A stretch of 64,000 nt of DNA from Bin95 sp965220855 (lineage in GTDB: Bacteria; Pseudomonadota; Alphaproteobacteria; Bin95). The stretch covers positions 682,001 to 746,000 of the forward strand of contig CBDCQY010000001.1 in assembly GCA_965220855.1 (NCBI GenBank). The letters are read 5' to 3'. This document shows, piece after piece, positions 34,731 through 43,054 of this stretch. Made by a program: the position numbers and the translations under genes. Each line of letters starts with the position of its first letter. Position 1 is the first letter of the stretch. The notes under the pieces were generated by a model, which saw only the letters and a list, made by a program, of their open reading frames with translations, had not been told where the DNA came from and ran no database searches.

Positions 34731-35234
34731 GTGAGCGCCTCCCCGCCCGCCGGCTATCGGGCCAATGTGGGCATCATGCTGGTCAACGACGCCGGCGAGG
34801 TCTTTGTCGGCCGCCGACGGGACACGGCCGACGCCTGGCAGATGCCGCAAGGCGGCATCGACCCCGGCGAGACCGTGCTGGAGGCCGCCCGGCGCGAACT
34901 GGAGGAGGAGGTCGGCACCGCCCTGGCCGAGCCGGTCGCTGAGACCGAAGAGTGGCTGACCTACGACCTGCCGGACGATCTGGCCGGCCGGCTCTGGGGC
35001 GGGCGCTATCGCGGCCAGGCGCAGAAATGGGTGTTGATGCGCTTCACCGGCGCGGACGGCGATATCGACATCCGGCGCCATGACGAGCCGGAATTCGCCG
35101 CCTGGCGCTGGATCGCGCCGGCCAGGCTGCCGGGCGCCATCGTCCCCTTCAAGCGGGCGGTCTATGAGCGCGCGCTGGCCGCCTTCGCCGACGAACTGGC
35201 CGAGCTCGCCCGGCCGGGGAGGAGGGAGACATGA
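34731..35234 (+). CDS. rppH: RNA pyrophosphohydrolase
   Basis: The 167-residue Nudix hydrolase starts with GTG at 34731. The Nudix box GGIDPGETVLEAARRELEEE is complete, preceded by YRANVGIMLVN and WQMPQG, which are RppH-specific. It removes pyrophosphate from mRNA 5' ends, opening them to RNase E. It overlaps the next gene by 4 bp. An Ap4A hydrolase role is the alternative name for the same family. Confidence 0.95.
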   Translation: MSASPPAGYRANVGIMLVNDAGEVFVGRRRDTADAWQMPQGGIDPGETVLEAARRELEEEVGTALAEPVAETEEWLTYDLPDDLAGRLWGGRYRGQAQKWVLMRFTGADGDIDIRRHDEPEFAAWRWIAPARLPGAIVPFKRAVYERALAAFADELAELARPGRRET

Positions 35235-36022
35235 CCCGCAGGATCGTCGATATCTCGGTGCCGCTCAGGGCCGGCATCGCCAGCGACCCGCCCCACATGC
35301 TGCCCGAGATCGATTATCTCGACCATCATGACACCGCGCCGGCGATCGCCGGCTATTTCGGCGTCGGCGTGGATGCACTGCCGGACGGCGAATATGCCGC
35401 GGTCGAGAATGTGCGCATCTCCACCCATAACGGCACGCACCTGGACGCGCCCTGGCATTTCTTCTCCACCATGAACCACGCGCTCAAGCCCGGCGGCGAG
35501 CCGTCCTGGCGGATCGACGAGGTGCCGCTCGACTGGTGCTTCCAGCCGGGCGTGAAGCTCGATTTCCGCCATTTCGAGGATGGCCGCGTGGTGCGCCCGG
35601 AGGATGTCGAGGCCGAGCTCGACCGCATCGGCCACCGGCTGCAGCCGCTGGAAATCGTGCTGGTCAACACCCGCGCCGGCTCGCGCTACGGAGAGGCAGA
35701 CTATATCGACGCCGGCTGCGGCATGGGCAAGGCCGCCACGCTCTGGATGCTGGAGCAGGGCGTGCGGGTGACCGGCACCGACGCCTGGAGCTGGGATGCG
35801 CCCTTCTCGGCCACGCGCGAGCGCGTGCGGGCGACCGGCGATGCGAGCCTCATCTGGGAGGGCCACCGCGCCGGGCGCGAGATCGGCTATTGCCATCTGG
35901 AGAAGCTCGGCAATCTGGAAGCCCTGCCGGCGACCGGCTTCCAGGTCGCCTGTTTCCCGGTCAAGGTGCATCGCGGCTCCGCCGGCTGGACGCGGGCGGT
36001 CGCCATTCTGGACGGAGACTGA
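35231..36022 (+). CDS. cyclase family protein (kynurenine formamidase-like)
   Basis: The 263-residue metal-dependent hydrolase is of the cyclase/KynB fold. The signature STHNGTHLDAPWHF supplies the metal ligands, and the N-terminal VDISVPLRAGIASDPP is typical. Relatives include arylformamidase and isatin hydrolase; substrate is uncertain. It overlaps rppH by 4 bp and is followed after one base by an SDR gene, so it is probably read from the housekeeping transcript. The AGSRYGEADYIDAGCGMG segment is a common feature of the non-KynB branch. Confidence 0.9.
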   Translation: MTRRIVDISVPLRAGIASDPPHMLPEIDYLDHHDTAPAIAGYFGVGVDALPDGEYAAVENVRISTHNGTHLDAPWHFFSTMNHALKPGGEPSWRIDEVPLDWCFQPGVKLDFRHFEDGRVVRPEDVEAELDRIGHRLQPLEIVLVNTRAGSRYGEADYIDAGCGMGKAATLWMLEQGVRVTGTDAWSWDAPFSATRERVRATGDASLIWEGHRAGREIGYCHLEKLGNLEALPATGFQVACFPVKVHRGSAGWTRAVAILDGD

Positions 36023-36023
36023 G

Positions 36024-36782
36024 ATGGGCTTTGCGGATCTGCTGCGCCTCGACGGCAAGACGGCCGTCGTCACCGGCGCCGGGCGGGGGCTCGGGCGCGG
36101 CTGCGCGCTGGTTCTGGCCGAGCTCGGCGCGCATGTGGTGGCGGCGGCGCGCTCGGCCGACGAGCTGGAGGCGCTGGCCGACGAGATCGCCCGCGCCGGC
36201 GGCAGCGCCGAGGCGCTTCTGCTCGACATGACCGACAGCGCCGCCGTGCGCCGCGCCTTCGCCGGCCTGGAGCGGGTGGATGTGCTGGTCAACAATGCCG
36301 GCTGGAACCGCCCGCAGACCTTCCTGGAGGTCGAGGAAGAGGCGCTCGACGCCATGCTGGCGCTCAATGTGAAGGGCGCCTTCATCGCCGCCCAGGCGGC
36401 GGCGCGGCGCATGGTCGCCGCCGGCGAGGGCGGCGCGATCGTCAACATGTCGTCCCAGATGGGCCATGTCGGCGGGCCGGAGCGCACCGTTTATTGCGCG
36501 ACCAAGCATGCGCTGGAAGGCATGACCAAGGCGATGGCGATCGAGCTGGCCCCGCACCGCATCCGGGTCAACAGCGTCGGCCCGACCTTCGTCGAGACGC
36601 CGCTGGCGGGGCCTTTTCTGGAGAACCCCGCCTTTCGCGACTGGGTGCTGGACTGCATCCCGCTCGGACGCCTGGGCGAGGTCGGCGAGGTGGCGGCGGC
36701 GGTGGCCTTTCTGGCCTCGCCGGCCGCCTCGCTGATTACCGGCGCGGCGCTTCTGGTGGATGGGGGCTGGACGGCGCGCTGA
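36024..36782 (+). CDS. SDR family NAD(P)-dependent oxidoreductase
   Basis: The 252-residue classical short-chain dehydrogenase starts at the ATG one base after the cyclase gene. The cofactor motif TGAGRGLGRG, NNAG at about 90, the catalytic serine in NMSSQMG and YCATK are present, with GGW near the C-terminus. It probably oxidises or reduces a hydroxyl/keto group in the same pathway as the cyclase. Its last 47 bp overlap the convergent UDG-family gene. Substrate is unknown. Confidence 0.92.
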   Translation: MGFADLLRLDGKTAVVTGAGRGLGRGCALVLAELGAHVVAAARSADELEALADEIARAGGSAEALLLDMTDSAAVRRAFAGLERVDVLVNNAGWNRPQTFLEVEEEALDAMLALNVKGAFIAAQAAARRMVAAGEGGAIVNMSSQMGHVGGPERTVYCATKHALEGMTKAMAIELAPHRIRVNSVGPTFVETPLAGPFLENPAFRDWVLDCIPLGRLGEVGEVAAAVAFLASPAASLITGAALLVDGGWTAR

Positions 36783-37371
36783 GCGGGCCGACAAGCGCCG
36801 CCACGCGCGCCCGGAGCGCCGGGACGATTTCGGCCTCGAACCGGGGATGGCGGCGTAGCCAGGCGTTCACCCGCCAGCTCGGATGCGGGATCGGCAGGAA
36901 TTCCGGCAGATAGCTTTGCCAGGCGGCGACCGTCTCGCCCAGCGTGCGCTTGCGCCGCCGGCCGAGATAGCGGGCCTGGGCGTAGCTGCCGGCGAGCACG
37001 GTCAGCGCCACCGCCGGCAGTTCGGCCCGCAGCCGGTCGTGCCAGAGCGGCGCGCATTCCGGCCGGGGCGGGGCGTCGCCGCCGCGCGCCAGCCGGCCCG
37101 GATAGCAGAAGCCGACCGGCAGGATCGCCACCCGGCTTGCGTCGTAGAAATCCTCCGGCGCGAGGCCGAGCCAGGCGCGCAGCCGCTTGCCGCTCGCATC
37201 GTTCCACGGAATGCCGCTCTCATGGACCTTGATGCCCGGCGCCTGGCCGACGATCAGCAGCCTGGCGCCGGCTTCCGCGCGGAGCACCGGCCGGGGGCCG
37301 AGCGGCAGATGGGCGGCGCAATGCGTGCAGGCGCGCGCCTCCTCCAGCAGCGCCGCCAGCCGCTCGCTCAC
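36736..37371 (-). CDS. uracil-DNA glycosylase-superfamily protein
   Basis: The 211-residue protein has the superfamily motif LLIVGQAPGIKVHESGIPW near the N-terminus, SGKRLRAWLGL, and IPHPSWR near the C-terminus matching the motif-2 histidine region. This is the small UDG-superfamily branch often annotated simply as uracil-DNA glycosylase family protein. N-terminal cysteines (CTHC) could bind a metal. It is coupled with thpR by a 4-bp overlap. Its last 47 bp overlap the SDR gene. Repair activity is inferred by family only. Confidence 0.8.
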   Translation of the reverse strand: MSERLAALLEEARACTHCAAHLPLGPRPVLRAEAGARLLIVGQAPGIKVHESGIPWNDASGKRLRAWLGLAPEDFYDASRVAILPVGFCYPGRLARGGDAPPRPECAPLWHDRLRAELPAVALTVLAGSYAQARYLGRRRKRTLGETVAAWQSYLPEFLPIPHPSWRVNAWLRRHPRFEAEIVPALRARVAALVGPLSAPSSPHPPEAPRR

Positions 37372-37916
37372 GGCTGGAAGGCCTCGCCGCCGAAGGGATA
37401 GCGCACCTCCTCGCGATAGACCGGCTGCGCGCCGCCGAGGCGGCTCGACATCAGCGAGAAGCCCTCGACCGCGAAGTCCGGCGCGCGGAAGCCGGCCCGG
37501 CTCTGCAGCCAGTCGGCGACGGCGTTCGGGCGCGCCGCCTTCATGCGCGCCAGCGTGACATGCGGGGCGAATTTGCGGCTCTCCGGCGCGAGGCCGGCGC
37601 GGGCCAGAGCCGCGTTCACGCGGCCGCGAAGCGCGGCGACCGCCGCGCCGTCCTCCGGCCCCGCCCAGACCAGGCGCGGGCGCGCGCCGCCGAAGGCGCC
37701 GAGCGTGGCGAGCGAAAGCTGGAAGCGCGCGCCCGAGACGCCGGCCAGCGCCTCGGCGAAGGCCTCCGCGCTTTCGGTATCGACCTCGCCGATGAAGCGC
37801 AGCGTCAGGTGGAAATTCTCCTCCGGCGTCCAGCGCGCGCCCGGCAGCCCGCCCGCCAGCCCGGCCAGCGCCCGACGGGTCGGCTCCGGCGGCACGATCG
37901 CGGCGAAGAGGCGCAT
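37368..37916 (-). CDS. thpR: RNA 2',3'-cyclic phosphodiesterase
   Basis: The 182-residue 2H phosphoesterase has two HxTx motifs: HLTLRFIGE and HVTLARMK. The N-terminal MRLFAAIVPPEP is typical of ThpR/LigT. It hydrolyses 2',3'-cyclic phosphate RNA ends and can form 2'-5' linkages in vitro. It is 20 bp downstream of the FIST-domain gene and overlaps the UDG-like gene by 4 bp. Confidence 0.93.
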   Translation of the reverse strand: MRLFAAIVPPEPTRRALAGLAGGLPGARWTPEENFHLTLRFIGEVDTESAEAFAEALAGVSGARFQLSLATLGAFGGARPRLVWAGPEDGAAVAALRGRVNAALARAGLAPESRKFAPHVTLARMKAARPNAVADWLQSRAGFRAPDFAVEGFSLMSSRLGGAQPVYREEVRYPFGGEAFQP

Positions 37917-37936
37917 GGGAGGCTGGCGGCCGGGCG

Positions 37937-39079
37937 CTATTCGAACAGCGTCAGCACGCCGGTGTAGCCGTAAATGCGCCCGTCCGAGAACTCGCCATCG
38001 GCGAAGAAGCCGACCAGCGGCAGGTCGCCGAGCTCCTCGCGCAGGATTTCGAGCTCGCGATCGTCGCCGCCGAACATGTAGGGGCCGCGATCGACGCAGG
38101 ACACATAGACGCCGCCGCTGGCCGGGCCGGTCAGCTGCGCGGACATGTCGCGCAGCATCCGGCGCAGATCGGCCTCGGCGGCCGCGGCGTCGCGGCGAAC
38201 GAAGAACAGCTGCTCGCCGGGATCGATCAGCGCGAGCAGGCCGATGCCGCCGTTCTGCGCGTCGAGGCCCACAATGTCGCGGACCAGATAGTCCTCCTCC
38301 GAGGAACCCGGCACCGGGCGGGCCGCGTGCAGCCAGGGCGCCGTCGCGCGGATGCGCGCCACGCTGTCGAGGCCGAGATCCTGGCAGAGCATGTCGAACG
38401 CCGGCCGGCCGTCGAGCTCCAGCACCAGATTTTCATGCGCGCGGGTGACCGTGCGCGGCGGCCCGATGGGCACGCAGCCCTGGCTCACGCCGGACAGCGC
38501 GCCGACGCCGCCGCCGATCAGCAGGCCGGACACCACGCCGTTCTCCACCTTTCCCGCCACCTGTCCGGCGGGCGCGTCGGACGCGGTGATGCCGCCGACC
38601 GTGAAGGCGTCGAGCGTCTCCGACAGGTCCGCGACGATCTCGCCGAGGCGCCGGTTCAGCGGGTCGGCGTGCAGCAGGGCGGTCAGCCCCGCCTGCCGCG
38701 CCGCCCAGGCGGCGAGCGCGCCGCCGGCTTCGGCCGCGTCTTCGCGCACGCCGGGGACGAGCCGCAGCGTGTCGCCCGGAAATTCGAGCACCGCGGCGGC
38801 GATCGCCGGGCGCCCGAAGGCGGCGCGACCGGTGCCGCAAACGCCGGTTCCCACCGTGCCGGCCCAGTTCTCGACCCCGGTGTCGGCGCGGAGCGCTGCG
38901 ACGATCTGTGGCAGGCGGCCGGCGATGCTGTCGCTGACATAGACGATGCCGGCCTGCCCGTCGCCGACGCCCTGAGCCAGAGATGCGCGGACCCGGCTCA
39001 ACGCCGTCCGCCAGTCTTCGCCTTCTCCGAAACCGGCCGCCATGCGGCCGGCTGCGCTCGCCGCGCTTGCGCCACCCAT
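37937..39079 (-). CDS. FIST-domain sensory protein
   Basis: The 380-residue protein starts at the ATG at 39079. It matches the FIST N and FIST_C domains: GIVYVSDSIAGRLPQI near the N-terminus, an internal VGGITASDAP, and a C-terminal GGVYVSCVDRGPYMFGG with PLVGFFADGEF. FIST domains are proposed ligand-binding sensory modules, often fused to or beside signalling enzymes. No output domain is attached here. It leads the minus-strand FIST-thpR-UDG operon. Confidence 0.88.
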   Translation of the reverse strand: MGGASAASAAGRMAAGFGEGEDWRTALSRVRASLAQGVGDGQAGIVYVSDSIAGRLPQIVAALRADTGVENWAGTVGTGVCGTGRAAFGRPAIAAAVLEFPGDTLRLVPGVREDAAEAGGALAAWAARQAGLTALLHADPLNRRLGEIVADLSETLDAFTVGGITASDAPAGQVAGKVENGVVSGLLIGGGVGALSGVSQGCVPIGPPRTVTRAHENLVLELDGRPAFDMLCQDLGLDSVARIRATAPWLHAARPVPGSSEEDYLVRDIVGLDAQNGGIGLLALIDPGEQLFFVRRDAAAAEADLRRMLRDMSAQLTGPASGGVYVSCVDRGPYMFGGDDRELEILREELGDLPLVGFFADGEFSDGRIYGYTGVLTLFE

Positions 39080-39126
39080 CCGATTCAGTCCTCCGGCTGC
39101 GACTATACCAGCCGGAGGGCCGCTGG

Positions 39127-39759
39127 CTAGCCGCTGCCCGTCTTTCCGGAGGGCAGGGCGAGCAGGCGGCCGACGGCCGCCTTGAGACGGGCCGCGATGC
39201 GCAGGGCGCCCTCGCGGTTGGGGTGGATGCCGTCCGCCTGGTTCAGCAGCGGGTCGGCCGCCACGCCCTCCAGCAGGAAGGGATAGAACATCACCGAAAA
39301 GCGCCCGGCGAGGCGGGGATAGAGGCTGTCGAAGGCGGCGACATATTCCGCGCCCAGATTGCGCGGCGCCTTCATCCCGGCCAGCAGCACGGGCACGCCC
39401 TCCGCCGCCAGCCGCTCCAGGATCGCCGCCAGCGCCGCCTCGGTCTGCCCGGGGTCGAGGCCGCGCAGCGCATCGTTGCCGCCGAGCGCGACGATGGCGT
39501 GGGTCGGCCGGTCGGCCAGCGCCCAGTCGAGTCGCGCCCGCCCGCCGACGGCCGTGTCGCCGGAGACGCCGCCATTCAGCACCGTCACCTCGAGCCCGTC
39601 GGCGCGCAACTGGCGCTCCAGCGCCGCCGGCAGGCTGTCTTCGGCCGCCAGCCCGTAGCCGGCCGTGATCGAGTCCCCCAGCATCAGCAGCCGCGCCTCC
39701 GCCGCCGCCAGGCCGGGCAGGCAGGCGGCGAGAAGAATGAGCAGGGATCGCAGACGCAT
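39127..39759 (-). CDS. arylesterase/lysophospholipase, SGNH (GDSL) hydrolase
   Basis: The 210-residue protein starts at the ATG at 39759. A signal peptide (LLILLAACLPGLAAA) precedes the GDS block LMLGDSITAGYG with the nucleophile serine, then a glycine (NGGVSGDTA), asparagine (GGNDALRG), and the GIHPN histidine motif. This is the TesA-type periplasmic esterase/thioesterase family. In many relatives the ybbA ABC gene is divergent from it, but none is visible here; 274 bp upstream lack a recognised gene. It is on the same strand as FIST, 47 bp apart. Confidence 0.92.
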   Translation of the reverse strand: MRLRSLLILLAACLPGLAAAEARLLMLGDSITAGYGLAAEDSLPAALERQLRADGLEVTVLNGGVSGDTAVGGRARLDWALADRPTHAIVALGGNDALRGLDPGQTEAALAAILERLAAEGVPVLLAGMKAPRNLGAEYVAAFDSLYPRLAGRFSVMFYPFLLEGVAADPLLNQADGIHPNREGALRIAARLKAAVGRLLALPSGKTGSG

Positions 39760-40033
39760 CGGCAGCCTCCGGCGCGAAGGGGCAGGCGGCGAGGCGCGGG
39801 AGCATATTGCGCGCCGGCGGTCTGGCAAGGGGGCGTCGGAGACCCGCAGGCCAGGTTTCCATTTCCCACCGAATGGAAAGACCTATTCGATTCTTGCGAT
39901 CCGACCCTGCACGAGTCGCCAGGAAAGATACCGGAGCTGCCGCACGACCCGGGCTCTTTCGCAGCGATACGGTTCGTCCGTTGGGGTAGAGCGCGCGTCC
40001 ATCGCTACGGTGTTCGGCGTATAGGCCGGGCAG

Positions 40034-40654
40034 TCAGCTTGTTCTCAACAGCGGGCCGGGCGGGCGGTTGACGCATTCCACGCGCCAGGCGGGGCCGATG
40101 CGGTCGAGGCGGGTGATGGAGCAGTTGTCGATGCGGAAGGCGAGCGCCGCGGCCGGGTCCAGGCCGAGGGCGAGCGCCAGCGCGGCGCGGATCGGCCCAC
40201 CATGGGCGAAGAGGCAGAGCCGCTCGCCCTCATATTCGCGCGCCAGCGCCTCGACCGCGCGGGCGACGCGCGCGACTACCTCCTCGAAACTCTCGCCGCC
40301 GGGCGGGCGGGTCGTCGCCGGGGCCAGCCAGAAGCCGTCGGCATGGCCGTGGCGGCCATAGACCTCCGCCACCGGCCGGCCCTGCCACTCGCCGAAATGC
40401 TGTTCGTTCAGCGCCGGCAGGCGCTGGAGCGGCGGCCGCGGGTGGCCGGCGGCCCGCGCGGTCGCGGCGGCGGTCTGCTCCGTGCGGGCGAGCCCGCTCG
40501 CGATCCAGCGCGCCCGGCGCGGCAACAGCGCCGCCAGGGCGCGAAAGACGCCCGCGTCGGAGACGTCCGCCGGCACATCGGAGGCGCCATAGACCAGCCC
40601 GCCATGGGCCGTGACGGGCGCATGGCGCACCCACCAGAACTGCGTCTCCTTCAT
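40034..40654 (-). CDS. histidine phosphatase family protein, CobC-like
   Basis: The 206-residue phosphoglycerate-mutase-fold phosphatase has the RHG-type motif WVRHAPVTAHGG, NEQHFGEWQGRP and FAHGGPIRAAL with the second histidine. It sits directly after cobS with a 4-bp overlap and beside cobT, so it is most likely alpha-ribazole phosphatase (CobC). CobC removes a phosphate to make alpha-ribazole or acts on adenosylcobalamin phosphate. The assignment is by context plus family. Confidence 0.85.
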   Translation of the reverse strand: MKETQFWWVRHAPVTAHGGLVYGASDVPADVSDAGVFRALAALLPRRARWIASGLARTEQTAAATARAAGHPRPPLQRLPALNEQHFGEWQGRPVAEVYGRHGHADGFWLAPATTRPPGGESFEEVVARVARAVEALAREYEGERLCLFAHGGPIRAALALALGLDPAAALAFRIDNCSITRLDRIGPAWRVECVNRPPGPLLRTS

Positions 40655-41385
40655 CGCGCCGCCGCCAGCGCCAGCAGCGCGGCCAGCTCCGCGAGCTGCT
40701 GCACCGCGCCCAGCGCATCGCCGGTATGGCCGCCGAAGCGCCGCCAGGCGAGCCACGCCACGCCGAGGGCCGCCAGCGCCGCCGCCGGCAGCGCCTGCCA
40801 GCCGAGCGCGACCGCAACGCCGGCCGCCAGCAGCAGCGCCCAGCCGGCGCGCGCCTCGCCGGCGCTTGCCGCCAGGCCGTCCTTGCGGGCCGGCGGCGTC
40901 CAGGCCATCGCCGCCGCCATCGCGCCGCGCGAGAGCGCATGGGCGGCGAGCGCCGCCGCCGGCCCGGCCGCGGCCAGCGCCAGCGCGCGCATCGGCAGGG
41001 TGAGCCCCAGCGCCAGCGCGCCGAAGGCGCCGATGCGCCCGTCGCGCATGATCTCCAGCGCGCGCTCGCGCTCCGCCGCGCCCAGCCCGTCGGCCATGTC
41101 GGCGAGGCCATCCTCATGCAGCGCGCCGGTGAGCGCGACCCCGGCCGCGACGCCGAGAAAGCCCGCCAGCGCATCCGGCAGGCCGAGCGCCGTCGCGGCC
41201 AGGAAGACGCCGCCCACGACCGCGCCCACGGCGAGGCCCACCAGCGGAAAGCACCAGGCCGCGCGCCCGAGCGGCGTCGGCTCCGCGCGGCCCACCGGCA
41301 GCAGGGTGAGGAATTGCGCGGCCGCGCGCAGGTCGTCGAGGGCGCGAATGGACTTCCCTCCGGCAGGGCGATAGACCGCGAGCAT
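40651..41385 (-). CDS. cobS: adenosylcobinamide-GDP ribazoletransferase
   Basis: The 244-residue integral membrane protein contains AAQFLTLLPVG at the N-terminus and the signature ALHEDGLADMADGLGA, with RDGRIGAFG, the metal and substrate region of CobS. Several hydrophobic Ala/Leu helices follow. It joins alpha-ribazole and cobinamide-GDP to make cobalamin. Its ATG at 41385 overlaps the cobT ATG on the opposite strand. A rare ATT after GGAGGGAAGTCC, 12 codons in, is a conceivable alternative start. It overlaps the phosphatase gene by 4 bp. Confidence 0.95.
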   Translation of the reverse strand: MLAVYRPAGGKSIRALDDLRAAAQFLTLLPVGRAEPTPLGRAAWCFPLVGLAVGAVVGGVFLAATALGLPDALAGFLGVAAGVALTGALHEDGLADMADGLGAAERERALEIMRDGRIGAFGALALGLTLPMRALALAAAGPAAALAAHALSRGAMAAAMAWTPPARKDGLAASAGEARAGWALLLAAGVAVALGWQALPAAALAALGVAWLAWRRFGGHTGDALGAVQQLAELAALLALAAAR

Positions 41386-42421
41386 GGCCGAAACCGCCCC
41401 GATTGTCTCGCTCGCGGAGATCGCCGGATTGCTGCCGCATCTGCCCGGCCCGGACCCGGAGGCGGAGGCGAAGGCGCGCGCGCAGGATGCGCGGCTGACC
41501 AAGCCGCCGGGCGCGCTCGGGCGGCTGGAGGCGCTCGCCGCCTGGCTCGCCGCCTGGCAGGGCCGCCACCCGCCCCGGCTGGAGCGCCCGCGCGTGGCGG
41601 TGTTCGCCGGCAATCACGGCGTCGCCCGGCGCGGCGTCTCGGCCTGGCCGGCCTCGGTCACCGCCGAGATGGTGCGCAACTTCATCGCCGGCGGCGCGGC
41701 GGTGAACGCCATCTGCCGGGCGATGGACGCCGAGTTGCGCGTCTATGAACTCTCGCTGGAAACGCCCACCGCCGACTTCACCGAAGGCCCGGCGATGAGC
41801 GACGAGGAATGCGCCCGCGCCATCGCCTACGGCATGATGGCGGTCGAGCCGGGCATCGACCTGCTGGCGGTGGGCGAGATGGGCATCGCCAACACGACCT
41901 CCGCCGCAGCCCTCCTCCATGCGCTCCATGGCGGCAGCCCGGCGGACTGGACCGGCCCCGGCGCCGGCGTCTCGGGCGAGCGGCTCGCCGCCAAGCTGGA
42001 AACGGTGCGCCTCGGCGTGGCGCTGCATGGCGGCCGCCCGCCGCTCGACCTGCTTCGCCGGCTCGGCGGCTATGAGACGGCGGCCATGTTCGGGGCGCTG
42101 CTGGCGGCGCGGATGGGGCGGGTTCCGGTGCTGCTGGACGGCTACGCGGCCGCGCCGGCCGCGGCCGTGCTGCAGGCGCTCGACCCGGCCGGCCTCGACC
42201 ATTGCCAGGCCGGCCATCTCTCCGCCGAGCCGCCTCATGCCCGGCTGCTGGCGCTCTGGGGCAAGCGCCCGCTGCTGGAGCTCGACATGCGCCTCGGCGA
42301 GGGTTCCGGCGCGGCGCTGGCGGTGGGCCTTTTGCGCGCCGCCGTCGCCTGCCACACCGGCATGGCGAGCTTCGAGGAGGCCGGCGTCTCCGGCCCGGAG
42401 GCGCCGCCGCCCGGCGGCTGA
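41384..42421 (+). CDS. cobT: nicotinate-nucleotide-dimethylbenzimidazole phosphoribosyltransferase
   Basis: The 345-residue CobT makes alpha-ribazole-5-phosphate from dimethylbenzimidazole. Segments KPPGALGRLEALAAWLA, VAVFAGNHGVARRGVSAWP, GEMGIANTTSAAALL and a C-terminal RLGEGSGAALAV with the catalytic glutamate are standard. It is divergent from cobS with overlapping ATGs (CATG at 41383-41386). It and cobS serve the lower-ligand end of cobalamin synthesis. Confidence is high. Confidence 0.97.
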   Translation: MAETAPIVSLAEIAGLLPHLPGPDPEAEAKARAQDARLTKPPGALGRLEALAAWLAAWQGRHPPRLERPRVAVFAGNHGVARRGVSAWPASVTAEMVRNFIAGGAAVNAICRAMDAELRVYELSLETPTADFTEGPAMSDEECARAIAYGMMAVEPGIDLLAVGEMGIANTTSAAALLHALHGGSPADWTGPGAGVSGERLAAKLETVRLGVALHGGRPPLDLLRRLGGYETAAMFGALLAARMGRVPVLLDGYAAAPAAAVLQALDPAGLDHCQAGHLSAEPPHARLLALWGKRPLLELDMRLGEGSGAALAVGLLRAAVACHTGMASFEEAGVSGPEAPPPGG

Positions 42422-42462
42422 GGGCGGGTCAGGCCGGGGCGCGCGGCGTCACGCCCCCTCGC

Positions 42463-43020
42463 TCAAGCGTTCGCTGCGCCGCGGCCGGGGGCGTGCTCCA
42501 GCAGGCGCGGCATGATCTCGACGAAATTGCAGGGGCGGAAGCGATAGTCCAGCTGCCAGCGCAGGATGCCGTCCCAGGCGTCGCAGCAGGCGCCGGTGGA
42601 GCCGGGCACCGCGAACAGATAGGTGCCGCCGGCGACCCCGGCCGTGGCGCGCGACTGGATGGTGGAGGTTCCGATCTTCTGGAAGCTCTGCCAGCGGAAC
42701 AGCTCGCCGAAGCCGTCGATGCGCTTCTCGTAGAGGCCCTCGAAAGCCTCCGGCGTCACGTCCCGCCCGGTGACGCCGGTGCCGCCTGTTGCGATCGCGC
42801 AGTCGATACCGGCGTCCGCGATCCAGCCGCGAAGCGTCGCCTGGATCGCCGCCACCTCGTCGCGCACGATGGCGCGCGCGGCGAGGATGTGGCCGTCGCC
42901 CTCCAGCCGCTCGACCAGCGCGTCGCCGGAGCGGTCGTCGGCGGGCCCGCGCGTGTCGGAGACGGTCAGCACGGCGATGCGCACGGGCAGGAAGGGGCGG
43001 TTCTCGTCGATGCCGGGCAT
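42463..43020 (-). CDS. moaB: molybdenum cofactor biosynthesis protein B
   Basis: The 185-residue protein has the MoaB/MogA fold: VLTVSDTRGPADDRSG, AIATGGTGVTGRDVTPEA and FAVPGSTGACCDAW. It is thought to adenylylate molybdopterin in the moco pathway. It follows the lytic transglycosylase by 34 bp on the same strand, with a UDG upstream, a common alphaproteobacterial arrangement. Length is typical. Confidence 0.94.
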   Translation of the reverse strand: MPGIDENRPFLPVRIAVLTVSDTRGPADDRSGDALVERLEGDGHILAARAIVRDEVAAIQATLRGWIADAGIDCAIATGGTGVTGRDVTPEAFEGLYEKRIDGFGELFRWQSFQKIGTSTIQSRATAGVAGGTYLFAVPGSTGACCDAWDGILRWQLDYRFRPCNFVEIMPRLLEHAPGRGAANA

Positions 43021-43054
43021 GGGCGGACGACTCCGGTTGTCGCGGACGTGGGGG

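Noticed and set aside
36736..36782. SDR/UDG convergent 47-bp overlap as a regulatory device
   Set aside because: Short tail-to-tail overlaps are common in compact genomes; nothing else marks this one.
39760..40033. Possible small gene (ATG at 39872, 38 codons) or RNA between the esterase and the CobC-like gene
   Set aside because: No family, ribosome site or stable structure stood out, and the frame is no better than chance.
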